In this document: positions 35,216 through 44,662 of the stretch, one piece after another
Position numbering within the stretch: position 1 is the first letter of the stretch
How the letters are laid out: the number at the start of each line of letters is the position of its first letter
Source: Ancylomarina sp963977525
GTDB taxonomy: Bacteria > Bacteroidota > Bacteroidia > Bacteroidales > Marinifilaceae
DNA length: 64,000 nucleotides
Reading direction: 5' to 3'
NCBI GenBank assembly: GCA_963977525.1
Contig: CAXBPC010000002.1
Coordinates: forward strand, 177,290 to 241,289
The notes under the pieces: generated by a model
Databases searched by the model: none
The model's input: the letters and a program-made list of their open reading frames with translations, nothing else
Told to the model about the DNA's origin: nothing
Translations under genes and position numbers: made by a program

Positions 35216-37369
35216 ATGAAAAAAAAGATCATTTTAGGAGCTATTTGTTTATTAGCGCTTTGTGATGTTTCAGTTTATGCTCAAGATAAAGTCTTGAGTA
35301 TGAAAGATGCTATAATTGGACAATGGCGTGATTTCTATCCTGAAAATATTTATAAGCTAGACTGGCGTGCCGATAGGATTGAATATAGTTTTGTAGAAAA
35401 GAACGCTATTATGGTTGGGTCTCCAAAGCTTGAGGCTAAAAAGCTATTAGGTTTAGACGATTTAAATACGGCACTATCAGTAGAATCTATATCAATTCTT
35501 AATAGAATTCCTGCATTTACATGGAAAGATGCTAATACCATTCAATTTTGGAATGGACCTAGTTTAATTCAGTACAAGGTTAACGAGAAAAAAGCTTACT
35601 TAGTTTTAAATGCCGATCGAAGTGCTGACAATAGAGCTTTTTGTGATTCTAATAATAAGTTGGCTTATACTCTTGAAAACAATCTTTATGTTGTTGGTAA
35701 AGACGGTCTCGAAGTAGCGGTAACTACTGATAAGGATAAGAATTTTGTTAGTGGTCAAGCAGTAAGTCGTAGTGAATATGGAATTGATGGTGGAATATTT
35801 TGGTCCCCCGATGGAGAGGCTTTAGCTTTTTATCGTAAAGATGAAAGCAAAGTTACTTCATTCCCATTAGTTGATATTAATACACGTGTTGGAGATTTAC
35901 GAGAAGAGAAATATCCAATGGCTGGTATGGGATCAGAAAGGGTATCTGTTGGGATTTTCAATATAAAAGATGCAAAAACTACCTGGATTAATGCGACTGA
36001 CTTTGAGCAGGATAGATATCTTACTAATGTATCTTGGGGTGCTAAAGCTCAATTTATTTACATACAGGTATTGAATAGAGCTTCGAACCATATGAAGTTG
36101 AATAAGTATGATGTTGCGACTGGTGAACTTGTGAAGACTTTACTTGAAGAGAAGGATGACCGTTGGGTTGAGCCGCAGCATAAATTGATTTTCCTTAAGA
36201 ACAAGCCTAGTCAATTCATTTATCAATCAAGCACTGCTGGTTATAATCATATGTTTTTGTATTCTAACGAAGGTAAGCTGATCAAAAAGCTTACAAGTGG
36301 AGATTGGATGGTAACAAAAGTTTTAGGTTTCGATAAATCTGAGAAGAACCTATTCTTTGAATCGACAGAGGTTAGTCCGACTGATCGTCATGTTTACAAA
36401 TTAAATATGAAATCGGGTAAGCGTGTTCGTTTAACTAATGATGCTGGTTACCATGACGTAAAAGTTAGTAAATCGGGATCTTATATCATCGATAATTACT
36501 CGAGTTTAAATGTTCCTAGAGTTATTAATATTTGTGACTCTCAAGGTAAACTTGTTAAAAACCTAGTGAAAGCAGAAAACAAGCTTAAAGATTATAAGCT
36601 TGGTGAGATTTCGTTGGGAATAATCAAATCGGCAGATGACAAAACAGATTTGCATTACCGTTTAATCAAGCCTGCTGATTTTGATCCTGCTAAAAAATAT
36701 CCTGTCGTTATATATGTTTATGGTGGACCGCATGCACAGTTGGTAACTAACAAATGGTTAGGTGGCGCTCGTTTGTGGGAGCAGTATATGGCTCAGCGTG
36801 GTTATGTAGTTTTCACACTTGATAATAGAGGCTCGGCTAACCGCGGGAAAGAGTTCGAAGCAATTATTCACCGTCAGTGTGGACAACCTGAAATGGCTGA
36901 TCAGATGAAAGGTATTGATTTCTTAAAATCTCAAACATATGTAGATACTGATCGTATTGGTGTTCACGGATGGAGTTATGGTGGATTTATGACTATTTCT
37001 TTAATTACGAATTATCCTGATGTATTTAAAGTCGGAGTGGCTGGAGGACCAGTAATCGACTGGAAATGGTATGAAATCATGTATGGAGAGCGTTATATGG
37101 ATACACCACAGGAGAATCCAGAAGGATACGCTAAAACATCTCTTATTAGCAAAGCAAAGGATTTGAAAGGAAAGCTTTTAATCTGTCAAGGAGCTATTGA
37201 TAAAACTGTACTTTGGCAAAATAGCTTAAGTTTTGTTAGAGAGTGTATAAAGAATAATGTGCAAGTTGATTATTTCCCTTATCCTCGTGCTGAGCACAAT
37301 GTAAGAGGAATGGATAGAATTCACCTTAAGCAGAAAGTAAGTAATTATTTTGATGATTATTTAAAATAA
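35216..37369 (+). CDS. Prolyl dipeptidyl peptidase IV (S9 family)
   Basis: Serine exopeptidase that cuts X-Pro dipeptides from peptides. A signal peptide (MKKKIILGAICLLALCDVSVYAQ) sends it to the periplasm. Residues ~45-470 are the beta-propeller, and the C-terminal alpha/beta-hydrolase domain has the nucleophile in GWSYGGF (Ser587), Asp662 in GAIDKTV and His694 in AEHNVRG. Length 717. It has its own -7 box and terminator. Together with DPP III it shows a peptide-using lifestyle. Confidence 0.94.
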   Translation: MKKKIILGAICLLALCDVSVYAQDKVLSMKDAIIGQWRDFYPENIYKLDWRADRIEYSFVEKNAIMVGSPKLEAKKLLGLDDLNTALSVESISILNRIPAFTWKDANTIQFWNGPSLIQYKVNEKKAYLVLNADRSADNRAFCDSNNKLAYTLENNLYVVGKDGLEVAVTTDKDKNFVSGQAVSRSEYGIDGGIFWSPDGEALAFYRKDESKVTSFPLVDINTRVGDLREEKYPMAGMGSERVSVGIFNIKDAKTTWINATDFEQDRYLTNVSWGAKAQFIYIQVLNRASNHMKLNKYDVATGELVKTLLEEKDDRWVEPQHKLIFLKNKPSQFIYQSSTAGYNHMFLYSNEGKLIKKLTSGDWMVTKVLGFDKSEKNLFFESTEVSPTDRHVYKLNMKSGKRVRLTNDAGYHDVKVSKSGSYIIDNYSSLNVPRVINICDSQGKLVKNLVKAENKLKDYKLGEISLGIIKSADDKTDLHYRLIKPADFDPAKKYPVVIYVYGGPHAQLVTNKWLGGARLWEQYMAQRGYVVFTLDNRGSANRGKEFEAIIHRQCGQPEMADQMKGIDFLKSQTYVDTDRIGVHGWSYGGFMTISLITNYPDVFKVGVAGGPVIDWKWYEIMYGERYMDTPQENPEGYAKTSLISKAKDLKGKLLICQGAIDKTVLWQNSLSFVRECIKNNVQVDYFPYPRAEHNVRGMDRIHLKQKVSNYFDDYLK

Positions 37370-37390
37370 TCAAAATTCTAAATAAGGATA

Positions 37391-37426
37391 AAGAGCTCGC
37401 TTGCTAACTGCAAAGCGAGCTTTTTT
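37391..37426 (+). terminator. Terminator after DPP IV gene
   Basis: Stem AGCTCGCTT with AAGCGAGCT, preceded by A residues and followed by six T. Confidence 0.85.
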
Positions 37427-37461
37427 ATTTAGACAGAGTTTGAATATCATTGTTTTGGGCT

Positions 37462-37469
37462 TACATTTG
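37462..37469 (+). promoter_or_regulatory. Probable MATE gene -7 box
   Basis: TACATTTG matches TAnnTTTG and ends 26 bases before the TTG start at 37495, supporting that start. Confidence 0.45.
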
Positions 37470-37494
37470 GCTTGAAATTATAAAGTAGGAAGAA

Positions 37495-38826
37495 TTGAAA
37501 ACAAAAATTGATAATAAGAGCATTTGGACAATTGCATTTCCAATTATATTGGGAAGTATTGCTCAGAATATAATCTCAGTTACTGATACCGCATTTTTAG
37601 GACACTTAAGTGAAACAGCTCTAGGTGCTGCTGCTATTGCAACAATATTTTATTTTGCAATTGTAATGTTTGTCTGGGGCTTCGGGTTGGGAACACAAAT
37701 TGTAATTGCTCGTAGAGTAGGTGAACAGAATTTTAAAATGGTTGGAAAAACATTTATCCATTCTTTTTATTTTTTGATGTTTGTTGGAGTCCTATTGTTT
37801 GGACTTATGGAAATTCAATCGCCAAGTTTATTGAAGTGGATGGTAAGTTCCGATGGTATTTATCAAGCGAGTAACGATTATATATCTGTTCGCGCCTGGG
37901 GAATATTATTTGCATGTGTTAACCTACTTTTTAGAGCTTTTTATATAGGAATCGCTAAAACTAAAGTAATTAGCTGGAGCACAGCTTTTATGGCAATAAT
38001 CAATGTGTTTTTCGATTACGCATTGATATTCGGAAAGTTTGGTTTACCAGAGATGGGTATTAAAGGTGCTGCCTTAGCTTCTGTAATCGCTGAATTTACA
38101 GCAATGGTATTCTTTATTTTGTATACCCTTAAGAAAGTGCCGCTTGCTCACTATGACTTATTAAGGTTTTGTAAGATAGATTGGCCACTTTTTAAGCGAT
38201 TGATCAATGTATCATTTCCAATAATGATTCAAAATTTCCTAGCCTTATCGTGTTGGTTTGTTTTTTTCATTATGGTTGAAAGAATGGGAGAGCACGAGTT
38301 GGCAATATCGAATATTATAAGGAGTATATATGTCTTGCTAATGGTACCCGTATGGGCATTTGGCTCCGCTGTTAATACACTGGTTAGCCAGGTTATTGGA
38401 GAAGGTTTTCCTGAAAAGGTCATGTTAGTTATATGGAGAACAGTTAAGTTGTCTTTTTTGTCTGTGCTAGCTATAGTGGGGATCTCAATCTTTTTTCCAG
38501 ATCTGATAATTTCAATTTATACAGATGATGCTCTTCTAATTGAACATGCTCGTCCCGTTGTTTATGTTGTTTTTGGATCATCATTATTATTTCCAATTGC
38601 AATTACGTTATTTCACGGAATTTCAGGAACAGGTAGAACGCTACATGCCATGCTACTAGAAATTGTAGTGCTTGCATTCTATCTGGGCGGAGTTTTTCTT
38701 TTGACTCAAGTTTTGAAAGTATCCATAGCACAAGTGTGGATCTCGGAGTATTTTTATGCTATGTTTTTAGGAACAGCTTCTTTCTTATATCTTAAATTTG
38801 GAAAATGGCGTGGAGGCGTCGTATAA
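37495..38826 (+). CDS. MATE-family efflux transporter
   Basis: Inner-membrane multidrug exporter that uses Na+ or H+. The 443 residues form twelve helices in two repeats; the first begins WTIAFPIILGSIAQNIISVTDTAFLGHLSE, a standard MATE opening. The start is a TTG, preceded by AGGA at about 8 bases, a rare visible Shine-Dalgarno in this window. No ATG lies near. Drug substrate is not predictable. Confidence 0.9.
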   Translation: MKTKIDNKSIWTIAFPIILGSIAQNIISVTDTAFLGHLSETALGAAAIATIFYFAIVMFVWGFGLGTQIVIARRVGEQNFKMVGKTFIHSFYFLMFVGVLLFGLMEIQSPSLLKWMVSSDGIYQASNDYISVRAWGILFACVNLLFRAFYIGIAKTKVISWSTAFMAIINVFFDYALIFGKFGLPEMGIKGAALASVIAEFTAMVFFILYTLKKVPLAHYDLLRFCKIDWPLFKRLINVSFPIMIQNFLALSCWFVFFIMVERMGEHELAISNIIRSIYVLLMVPVWAFGSAVNTLVSQVIGEGFPEKVMLVIWRTVKLSFLSVLAIVGISIFFPDLIISIYTDDALLIEHARPVVYVVFGSSLLFPIAITLFHGISGTGRTLHAMLLEIVVLAFYLGGVFLLTQVLKVSIAQVWISEYFYAMFLGTASFLYLKFGKWRGGVV

Positions 38827-38855
38827 AAATTCTTAGAAAGATGTTTTGAATCAGT

Positions 38856-40763
38856 TTATTCAAAGTCAATAGTTTTAGGACGATCTACACTGAAATTGCT
38901 GAACTTCGGACGGTCTTCGCCTGATATACCATATTGAGGACTTGAGAAATCGTGGGGAGCCTTTGGGTAAATTGCAAATCTCAATTCTATTGTTTTAAAA
39001 ACAAGGTTTTCATTGGTTAATCGAATACCTAGCCCTGCACCATAGTATGCTCTGTTCTTGAAAGGCTGATTCTGGTTGCTACCAATAGTTCCAACATCAA
39101 CAAAGTTGAAGAATGCAAATCTGAACCCACCCTCTATAAATGGAGTGAATGTCATATGTTCGAGCTTTAAGGTTAATCTTTGCGTTCCTGTGGCTTCAAG
39201 GCTCTTAAATCCTCGAATACCAGTAGGTGTATTTAGAGTAATAAATTCTTCTGGAAAGCGACGAATACCTAAGCTGTAATTAAGTTCCACAAAATTACGG
39301 AAGCGGTATCGTCCAGATTTACGTAGTCGACTAATAAACTTGTTTTGTATTATTAAGTTCCCTTGTTCATAGTGATCTCTATCAAAGTAGCCTCCAATAG
39401 CGAACTTAGTGAATAGGTAAGCCTTAGTTTTATAGAAGTGAGTAGCACGTTGATATTCAAAAGCTAAATATCTTCTGTATGAGAATTCTCGGTCCTCGAA
39501 ACCAGCAGTTACTTGCATTAAATACCCGTAAGGAATATCTTCTGTTCTTCCAAAATTATAAATGAGATTAGATTTGAAATATTGAGTTTGATTAAGAGTT
39601 AAACTGGCTAAATACAGCCTCTTATTATGAAAGAATTTGTTTAAATCTTCTTTAACTTTAGGGCGTTCAAAAAAGTTTAAATATGAATAGCCAATAGTTG
39701 AAAATAGCTGAGTTTTAGCTAGTTTCTTTTTTGACTTAAGCTTATACGATCGTCCTATCCATCCTGATGCAAAATCAAAATCAAGAGGTTCTTCGTTCAA
39801 TATGGGATCATTTGAATTGATTTTATCTGAATGCCTAGTTTTTGAAAGAGTCAGGCCGCCAGCATATTTTGTCATATAGGTTTCAAATCGCCTCTTTAAG
39901 GATAATTCAATTAACGACCTTTTGTAGTTGTTACTAAAGGTTATTCCAGTACTTATGTGAGAGTGTCTAATATTTTGGATTTTATAGCTTGCAATATATC
40001 CCCATTGTTGATCTTTACTCGAATTGTATTCGAAACCAGACCTTATTTCATGACCTCGTCCGTATAAGTTTCGATTGTAAAGTTCTACCGAGGTGGAGGT
40101 AAGAGAACCCACGTCTATGTCGAATCCCCAAGAGAATTGATCCTTTACCAATAAGTATAGATCAACAAGTTCTGCTGATCCCATTACGGGAATAACAATA
40201 AATTGGGCATCTTTTATATAAGGTAGGTTACGAATTAAACGTTCATCTTCCGCAGTGTTGAAAGCGTCTAAGGTATCACCTTCTTGAAGGTAAAGGATCT
40301 TTTTGATATGACTTCGACTACTTGTATTGTGAAGTCGATTAGCCGATTTTTCTAGCCAAATTCTTGTCTTTTGTAGTGTATCTAGAAAGTTAGGTTTAAA
40401 TGGTGGTATAACATCAACAATAACCTTATTGATACGTTTCCCTTGATAAGGTAAAAATGCCTGCCCACTTTGTTCTCTTCTCTTATCACTAACAACTTCA
40501 TCTTTGGTAGGCGATACAAAAAATAGTCTGTAAAGTTCCTTCGTTATTTTGGTTTTGTATGCTTTTGATTTAAGACTTTTGTAGAATTTATCACTCTCCT
40601 TTAATGTGTCCCCTCTGAGATTGTTATTTGTCGTGTCAGAAATTATTGATGTTTCAATTTTGCTGTTTTTGTTTTTATCAGTAGTAGACGACTGTGCGTG
40701 AGAACTTAACCAATTTGAAAAAATCAGCAGAATTGGAAAAAAATATTTAAGAATGTATTTTAT
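38856..40763 (-). CDS. BamA/TamA-like outer-membrane barrel with non-canonical start
   Basis: Outer-membrane protein with an N-terminal POTRA-type region and a C-terminal beta-barrel (about residues 200-635). The first in-frame ATG (40184) would lose the signal peptide and POTRA region. Upstream, the frame stays open to a TAA at 40779-40781, and reads a clear signal peptide KYILKYFFPILLIFSNWL, SSHAQ, preceded by ATA (40763), with an ATT codon at 40754. No ATG, GTG or TTG lies in that part. The only upstream in-frame ATG (40784) is directly followed by the TAA. The -7 box at 40802-40795 suits a start near 40763. Full length would be 635 residues. It is a decayed gene or uses a rare start. Confidence 0.75.
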   Translation of the reverse strand: MKYILKYFFPILLIFSNWLSSHAQSSTTDKNKNSKIETSIISDTTNNNLRGDTLKESDKFYKSLKSKAYKTKITKELYRLFFVSPTKDEVVSDKRREQSGQAFLPYQGKRINKVIVDVIPPFKPNFLDTLQKTRIWLEKSANRLHNTSSRSHIKKILYLQEGDTLDAFNTAEDERLIRNLPYIKDAQFIVIPVMGSAELVDLYLLVKDQFSWGFDIDVGSLTSTSVELYNRNLYGRGHEIRSGFEYNSSKDQQWGYIASYKIQNIRHSHISTGITFSNNYKRSLIELSLKRRFETYMTKYAGGLTLSKTRHSDKINSNDPILNEEPLDFDFASGWIGRSYKLKSKKKLAKTQLFSTIGYSYLNFFERPKVKEDLNKFFHNKRLYLASLTLNQTQYFKSNLIYNFGRTEDIPYGYLMQVTAGFEDREFSYRRYLAFEYQRATHFYKTKAYLFTKFAIGGYFDRDHYEQGNLIIQNKFISRLRKSGRYRFRNFVELNYSLGIRRFPEEFITLNTPTGIRGFKSLEATGTQRLTLKLEHMTFTPFIEGGFRFAFFNFVDVGTIGSNQNQPFKNRAYYGAGLGIRLTNENLVFKTIELRFAIYPKAPHDFSSPQYGISGEDRPKFSNFSVDRPKTIDFE

Positions 40764-40794
40764 GCCTTTAAATCTTGGTTACATTTAAAGATAG

Positions 40795-40802
40795 CAAAAT
40801 TA
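40795..40802 (-). promoter_or_regulatory. Probable barrel-gene -7 box
   Basis: Minus-strand TAATTTTG matches TAnnTTTG exactly. A transcript would begin near 40790, only about six bases before the ATG-TAA pair and about 27 before the ATA codon. Confidence 0.5.
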
Positions 40803-40826
40803 GGGTATGAGAAGAAGATTATGGTT

Positions 40827-41276
40827 TTAATCTTTTAAACTCAAAGCTTGTTCATGAATCGTATTAAGCTGTTTGTCTGTCCATTGCCATTTGTCTCCAA
40901 CTCGAATTTCTCCAATAAGTTGTTTTTTATTAAAAAACTCCAAAGTTGTAATTGAACTACCAAGTCCATATCGTTTCAAACCTAGTTTAGCATTTAGCTT
41001 GTCAAACTTGATTATTTCTTTGCCTTTGAGTGCAACTAAGTAATAATAGGAAACTGAAAATTCTTCATTTTGGTTATCAAAGCTTACCTGATAAACGATC
41101 CTATTTCGTTTTATAGAAAGTAGAAGTATGAATATGACTATTAGAGTAAGTTCATAAACTAGATTTAAGCCCATGAAAATGAGGATGATAATTTGAAGAA
41201 TTAATAAAAGGCTTAATTCACTTTTTATTCTTTTCCAAAGGGAAAAATCTGCTTTGTTAGGTGTGTAACTAGTCAT
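40827..41276 (-). CDS. Small membrane protein, unknown function
   Basis: A 149-residue protein with two adjoining hydrophobic helices near residues 22-58 (LLLILQIIILIFMGLNL and ELTLIVIFILLLS), then a soluble beta-rich tail resembling a PH-like domain (YQVSFDNQNEEFSVSYYYLVALKGKEII). Function unknown. It lies upstream of the barrel gene on the same strand, 63 bases before its ATA. Confidence 0.65.
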   Translation of the reverse strand: MTSYTPNKADFSLWKRIKSELSLLLILQIIILIFMGLNLVYELTLIVIFILLLSIKRNRIVYQVSFDNQNEEFSVSYYYLVALKGKEIIKFDKLNAKLGLKRYGLGSSITTLEFFNKKQLIGEIRVGDKWQWTDKQLNTIHEQALSLKD

Positions 41277-41362
41277 ATTTATATTTTTTGCATAGTTAAG
41301 TCTTTTATCTGAATGGTGGGTTCACTAAGTCTGTATTCTAAAGCATTTATTTGAGATAAAAA

Positions 41363-41400
41363 GAAAAACATCCTAAATCATGAATATAAAGGATGTTTCT
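41363..41400 (-). terminator. Terminator after peroxiredoxin-like gene
   Basis: On the minus strand, stem AGAAACATCC with GGATGTTTTTC and a T-rich tail, 20 bases after the stop. Confidence 0.7.
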
Positions 41401-41420
41401 TGAATCAAATAAGTTTGATT

Positions 41421-42002
41421 TTATAGTTGTTCTAGAATCTCTTTGGCTGAGGATCTATTTTTGTAATTAGGATCGTATTGTAAGAATTTAATCTTTCCAT
41501 TTTTACCAATAATAAACGTGGCTGGAACGGGAAGTGTTTGGCTAGGATTTCCATTATCTTTTGCTAAATCAACTCCATACTCTTTATACTTCTCCTGAAG
41601 ATTTTTAGCAAGGATAAAATTAACACCAAATGACGCCATTATTGAATTATCCTTATCCCAAAGAACAGGGAAGTCAGCTTTAGTTTTCTCAACTGTTTTA
41701 TTAATGTTCTCTGTTTTTTCAGGTGTTATTGCAACAATCTGTGCACCTGCTTTTTTGAAATTCTCTAAATTATCTTGCAATTCGCTTAGGTGACGATTAC
41801 AGAAAGGACACCATTGACCTCTGTAGAATACCACAATGAGTTGATTCGTTTTTAGTAGTTCGGAGCTAACAAATTTATCTCCATTTTGATCGAAAGCTGT
41901 AAATTGTGGTGCCTTTTGTCCGATTTGCAAGCTGCTTTTAGCCTTCTGAGCATATGTGTTAAGACTAATTGTTGCCAGAATAATAATTAATAAACGTTTC
42001 AT
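41421..42002 (-). CDS. Peroxiredoxin-like thiol protein, exported
   Basis: Redoxin-fold protein of the AhpC/TSA type. The signal peptide MKRLLIIILATISLNTYAQ points to the periplasm. The active site reads FYRGQWCPFCNRHL with a CPFC pair, so it may work as a thioredoxin-like reductase instead of a strict peroxidase. The cis-Pro region LPVPATFIIGKNGKI is intact. Length 193. A terminator follows. Its own small unit; OsmC, another peroxide defence protein, lies upstream on the same strand. Confidence 0.85.
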   Translation of the reverse strand: MKRLLIIILATISLNTYAQKAKSSLQIGQKAPQFTAFDQNGDKFVSSELLKTNQLIVVFYRGQWCPFCNRHLSELQDNLENFKKAGAQIVAITPEKTENINKTVEKTKADFPVLWDKDNSIMASFGVNFILAKNLQEKYKEYGVDLAKDNGNPSQTLPVPATFIIGKNGKIKFLQYDPNYKNRSSAKEILEQL

Positions 42003-42130
42003 ATTTGGTGTTTTAAATTAATAACGCAGGAGAAAGCGAGTTTGGTTATCAACTATTGTAAAAATACGAAATAAAAGACTTGTCTGTCTTGTTATAGTTT
42101 GGCTTAATTGTTAATACACTGTTAAAGATC

Positions 42131-42165
42131 AAAAAAAATCCCTAACCAATAAAGGAAAGGGATTC
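42131..42165 (-). terminator. Terminator after OsmC-like gene
   Basis: On the minus strand: AATCCCTTTCC, loop, GGTTAGGGATT and an eight-T run, with one mismatch region in the stem. Confidence 0.75.
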
Positions 42166-42189
42166 TGTATCTCATACAAATAGTTTAAA

Positions 42190-42603
42190 TTATGCTTTTT
42201 GCAAACGCATAATCTTGTAAGTTGTATTTACGCCTGCCTGGTGGAATAGAACGCCTACAGGACACATTTTTAATGTTTTTTGAAGACAAGATTCAATTTT
42301 CTCATCGCTAGCATCAGATTCAACTCTTAATTCTACTTCAACATCTGTGAAAGTAGGAGCCCCATCTTTTTGGTGACCAATTGTATCAACCTCAAGAGCC
42401 GTAAATTCGAATCTCATTTTTTTAGCTACAATATTGAAAATTGTATTTACACAACCCGAGTAGCTCATTAAACAAAGCTCAAATGCAGTAGGACCAAGAT
42501 CCTGTCCACCTTTCGCCTCTGGTAGATCAACAATTATTTCATGACCTCTATTGTTTGTTAGTACTGAAGATACTCCTTCTGTCCAAGTTGTTGTTGCTTT
42601 CAT
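42190..42603 (-). CDS. OsmC/Ohr-family protein
   Basis: Small thiol peroxidase-fold protein of the OsmC type. The two family Cys are seen in LCLMSYSGCVNTIF and KMCPVGVLF. Length 137 fits OsmC. It has no signal peptide, so it is cytoplasmic. A possible -7 box (minus-strand TATATTTG, 42695-42688) lies about 85 bases upstream. Confidence 0.87.
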   Translation of the reverse strand: MKATTTWTEGVSSVLTNNRGHEIIVDLPEAKGGQDLGPTAFELCLMSYSGCVNTIFNIVAKKMRFEFTALEVDTIGHQKDGAPTFTDVEVELRVESDASDEKIESCLQKTLKMCPVGVLFHQAGVNTTYKIMRLQKA

Positions 42604-42941
42604 CTTATTATATTTTTATACGGTTACATGCAATCTAATTTCAGACTTCAAATAGCCTTTGATTTTTAATATTAATCATTGAGGCTACAAATATATTTAA
42701 ATATCCAAATATATGGAGTTGTGATTCTGTGTTTTTTAGCATTCCAATTATAATATAGGTAGATTGAATTTAAAAAATCTATAATTTCAAACCTTTGCAG
42801 TGATTTTTAATGGCTTTTTAATATGAATTTTCAGTAAACACTCTTAAATTACATTTCTTTGTTTTATCAAACATCAAAATCATTGGACTACTATAGTGTT
42901 CTACACATTCAGTTGTCTTGAAACGAAACAAATTTATTAGT

Positions 42942-44375
42942 ATGTCATACAGCGATTTAAAGGATAAGTGGTTGAAGCATTATAAGACGGCTCCCGCTCA
43001 GCTAGAAAAAATGGGAGAAGTTAAAGGATTGATTAGTGCATTTAATGCAAATGTGGATGCAGTAATTAAAGTCAGTGGAAAAGAGATTGAGAAAATTATT
43101 TCAGAAAGCAACTTAGATCTTCTCAAGATAATTGGCGAAGGAGAAAATTCGATACAGACTAATGAAGATGCTATTCGAGGTTTTCTGCAATGTTTTAAAG
43201 ATGGTAAGGCTGAAGAGTGGTTGATTGATGACAAGTCTGTATTCAATTGGTTGAATAAAACTGTAGGGTATGACAAGCTACAAATGGGTGGTCAAGGTGG
43301 AGTTGTAGCCAATGTTATGGCTGTTTGCGGAGTTGATTCCGTTTACGTTCACTGTGCATCTAATCCAAAGGAGCAATCGCAACTTTTTTTAGATTTGGAT
43401 AATCTTTTGACTGTTGATGAAAATGGAAAAGTAGCCAAAGCTTCCAAGGTTGATAGAAAGAATGATTTGCCTTTGATTCATTGGATTATTGAATTTGATA
43501 AAGGTGATTCTATCAGTTTAGGTGGAAAAACATATATATGCCCGAAGGCTAATCGATTTATTGCGACCTACGATCCTTTAAACTTTAAATTGCATATCGA
43601 CGAACAGTTTTCGAAGTGCATGGCTAAGGATGATGTTAATTCAGAATACATTATTTTGTCGGGATATCAAATGCTGCATGAGAATTTGAAAGATGGAGGT
43701 AAAGGTGCAGATAAGATTGATGCTTCGAAAGCGATGATCAAAACTTGGAGAAAATCTTGTCCAGATAATATACTTCATCTTGAAGTAGCCTCAACACAAG
43801 ATACGGTCGTACGAAAGCACTTAATCGATTCATTGGTTGAAAGTGTGGATAGTTTAGGTTTTAATGAGCGCGAACTGATTGATATTCTCGAAGTTATTGG
43901 TGAAGAAGATTTAGCTGCTAAGTGTGAAGCTGATATCAATGCTGAGAATATGTTCCTTGGTATGTTGAAAATTTATGAATATACCGGATGCCCAAGATTG
44001 CAATTGCATATGTTTGGTTTATATCTGACGCTTCAGAAGAAAGGTTTTAAAGTGACTCCAATGCAAAACCGAAATGGAATGCAATTGGCAGCAACTGTTG
44101 CTGCTGCAAAAGCTGGAACTGGAGCTATTAACACCAAAGATGTTTTACTTTGGGCTCATGGTAACAAAGTATCAGATATAGGTTTAAATGAATTGAAATG
44201 TCTTCAGGAATTAATCACCGCAAAGTATGGCGAAAATCAATTGTTAGAAACAGGGCTCTTTGAGAATGATTCAATAGATATTATAGCTGTTCCTACTATT
44301 TTGATTGATAAACCAGTGACTTTGGTTGGGATGGGAGATACCATTTCATCGGTTTCTTTGGTAGGAGCTCGATAA
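42942..44375 (+). CDS. ADP-dependent glucokinase/phosphofructokinase family kinase
   Basis: Sugar kinase of the ADP-specific family (PF04587), best known from archaea. The catalytic GXGD motif is GMGD with Asp466 near the C terminus. Other family pieces are GGQGGVVANVMAVCGVDSVYVH, ILSGYQMLHE and HMFGLYLTLQKKGF. It lacks the P-loop of ATP kinases. Starting at the ATG 42942 gives 477 residues; a TTG at 42918 would add eight. The substrate (glucose, fructose-6-phosphate or other) cannot be told. The gene stands alone before a terminator. Confidence 0.88.
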   Translation: MSYSDLKDKWLKHYKTAPAQLEKMGEVKGLISAFNANVDAVIKVSGKEIEKIISESNLDLLKIIGEGENSIQTNEDAIRGFLQCFKDGKAEEWLIDDKSVFNWLNKTVGYDKLQMGGQGGVVANVMAVCGVDSVYVHCASNPKEQSQLFLDLDNLLTVDENGKVAKASKVDRKNDLPLIHWIIEFDKGDSISLGGKTYICPKANRFIATYDPLNFKLHIDEQFSKCMAKDDVNSEYIILSGYQMLHENLKDGGKGADKIDASKAMIKTWRKSCPDNILHLEVASTQDTVVRKHLIDSLVESVDSLGFNERELIDILEVIGEEDLAAKCEADINAENMFLGMLKIYEYTGCPRLQLHMFGLYLTLQKKGFKVTPMQNRNGMQLAATVAAAKAGTGAINTKDVLLWAHGNKVSDIGLNELKCLQELITAKYGENQLLETGLFENDSIDIIAVPTILIDKPVTLVGMGDTISSVSLVGAR

Positions 44376-44400
44376 AATATATTTGTTAATTTGGATTTGA

Positions 44401-44429
44401 AGTGACTCGTATGGGGTCACTTTTTTTTA
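44401..44429 (+). terminator. Terminator after ADP-dependent kinase
   Basis: Stem AGTGAC with GTCACT (extended by partial pairing), loop and eight T. Confidence 0.7.
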
Positions 44430-44506
44430 GATCACTGAATCTCTGGCATAGCCCTATCTCTTATTTTATTCTGTTCTGAATAGTTAAAAAAACAGAAAAT
44501 TTCTTA

Positions 44507-44518
44507 GCAAACGTTTGC
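44507..44518. promoter_or_regulatory. LacI-family-like operator palindrome
   Basis: GCAAACGTTTGC is a perfect 12-base palindrome of the type bound by LacI/GalR regulators. A half-matching second copy GCAAACGCTTTT lies at 44545-44556, 38 bases on. No LacI gene is in the window. Confidence 0.5.
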
Positions 44519-44529
44519 GATATTTCAAA

Positions 44530-44598
44530 ATGAAAGGCTATATTGCAAACGCTTTTGAAAAAGGGGCCACCCTTTTACTAAGCAAACTCTTATACTAA
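44530..44598 (+). CDS. Possible 22-residue peptide
   Basis: Short frame reading MKGYIANAFEKGATLLLSKLLY between the operator and a terminator. Length is too small to prove coding; it could be a leader peptide, a small protein, or chance. The second operator-like copy lies inside it. Confidence 0.25.
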   Translation: MKGYIANAFEKGATLLLSKLLY

Positions 44599-44632
44599 CC
44601 GATAAGATCTCACTAACCGCTAATCCGCAAAG

Positions 44633-44662
44633 AATCCTACAGGCCACTGTAGGATTTTTTTC
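44633..44662 (+). terminator. Terminator of the short operator unit
   Basis: Perfect stem AATCCTACAG with CTGTAGGATT, GCCA-type loop and T run. It lies about 375 bases before citD, so it does not end the citrate operon. Confidence 0.8.
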
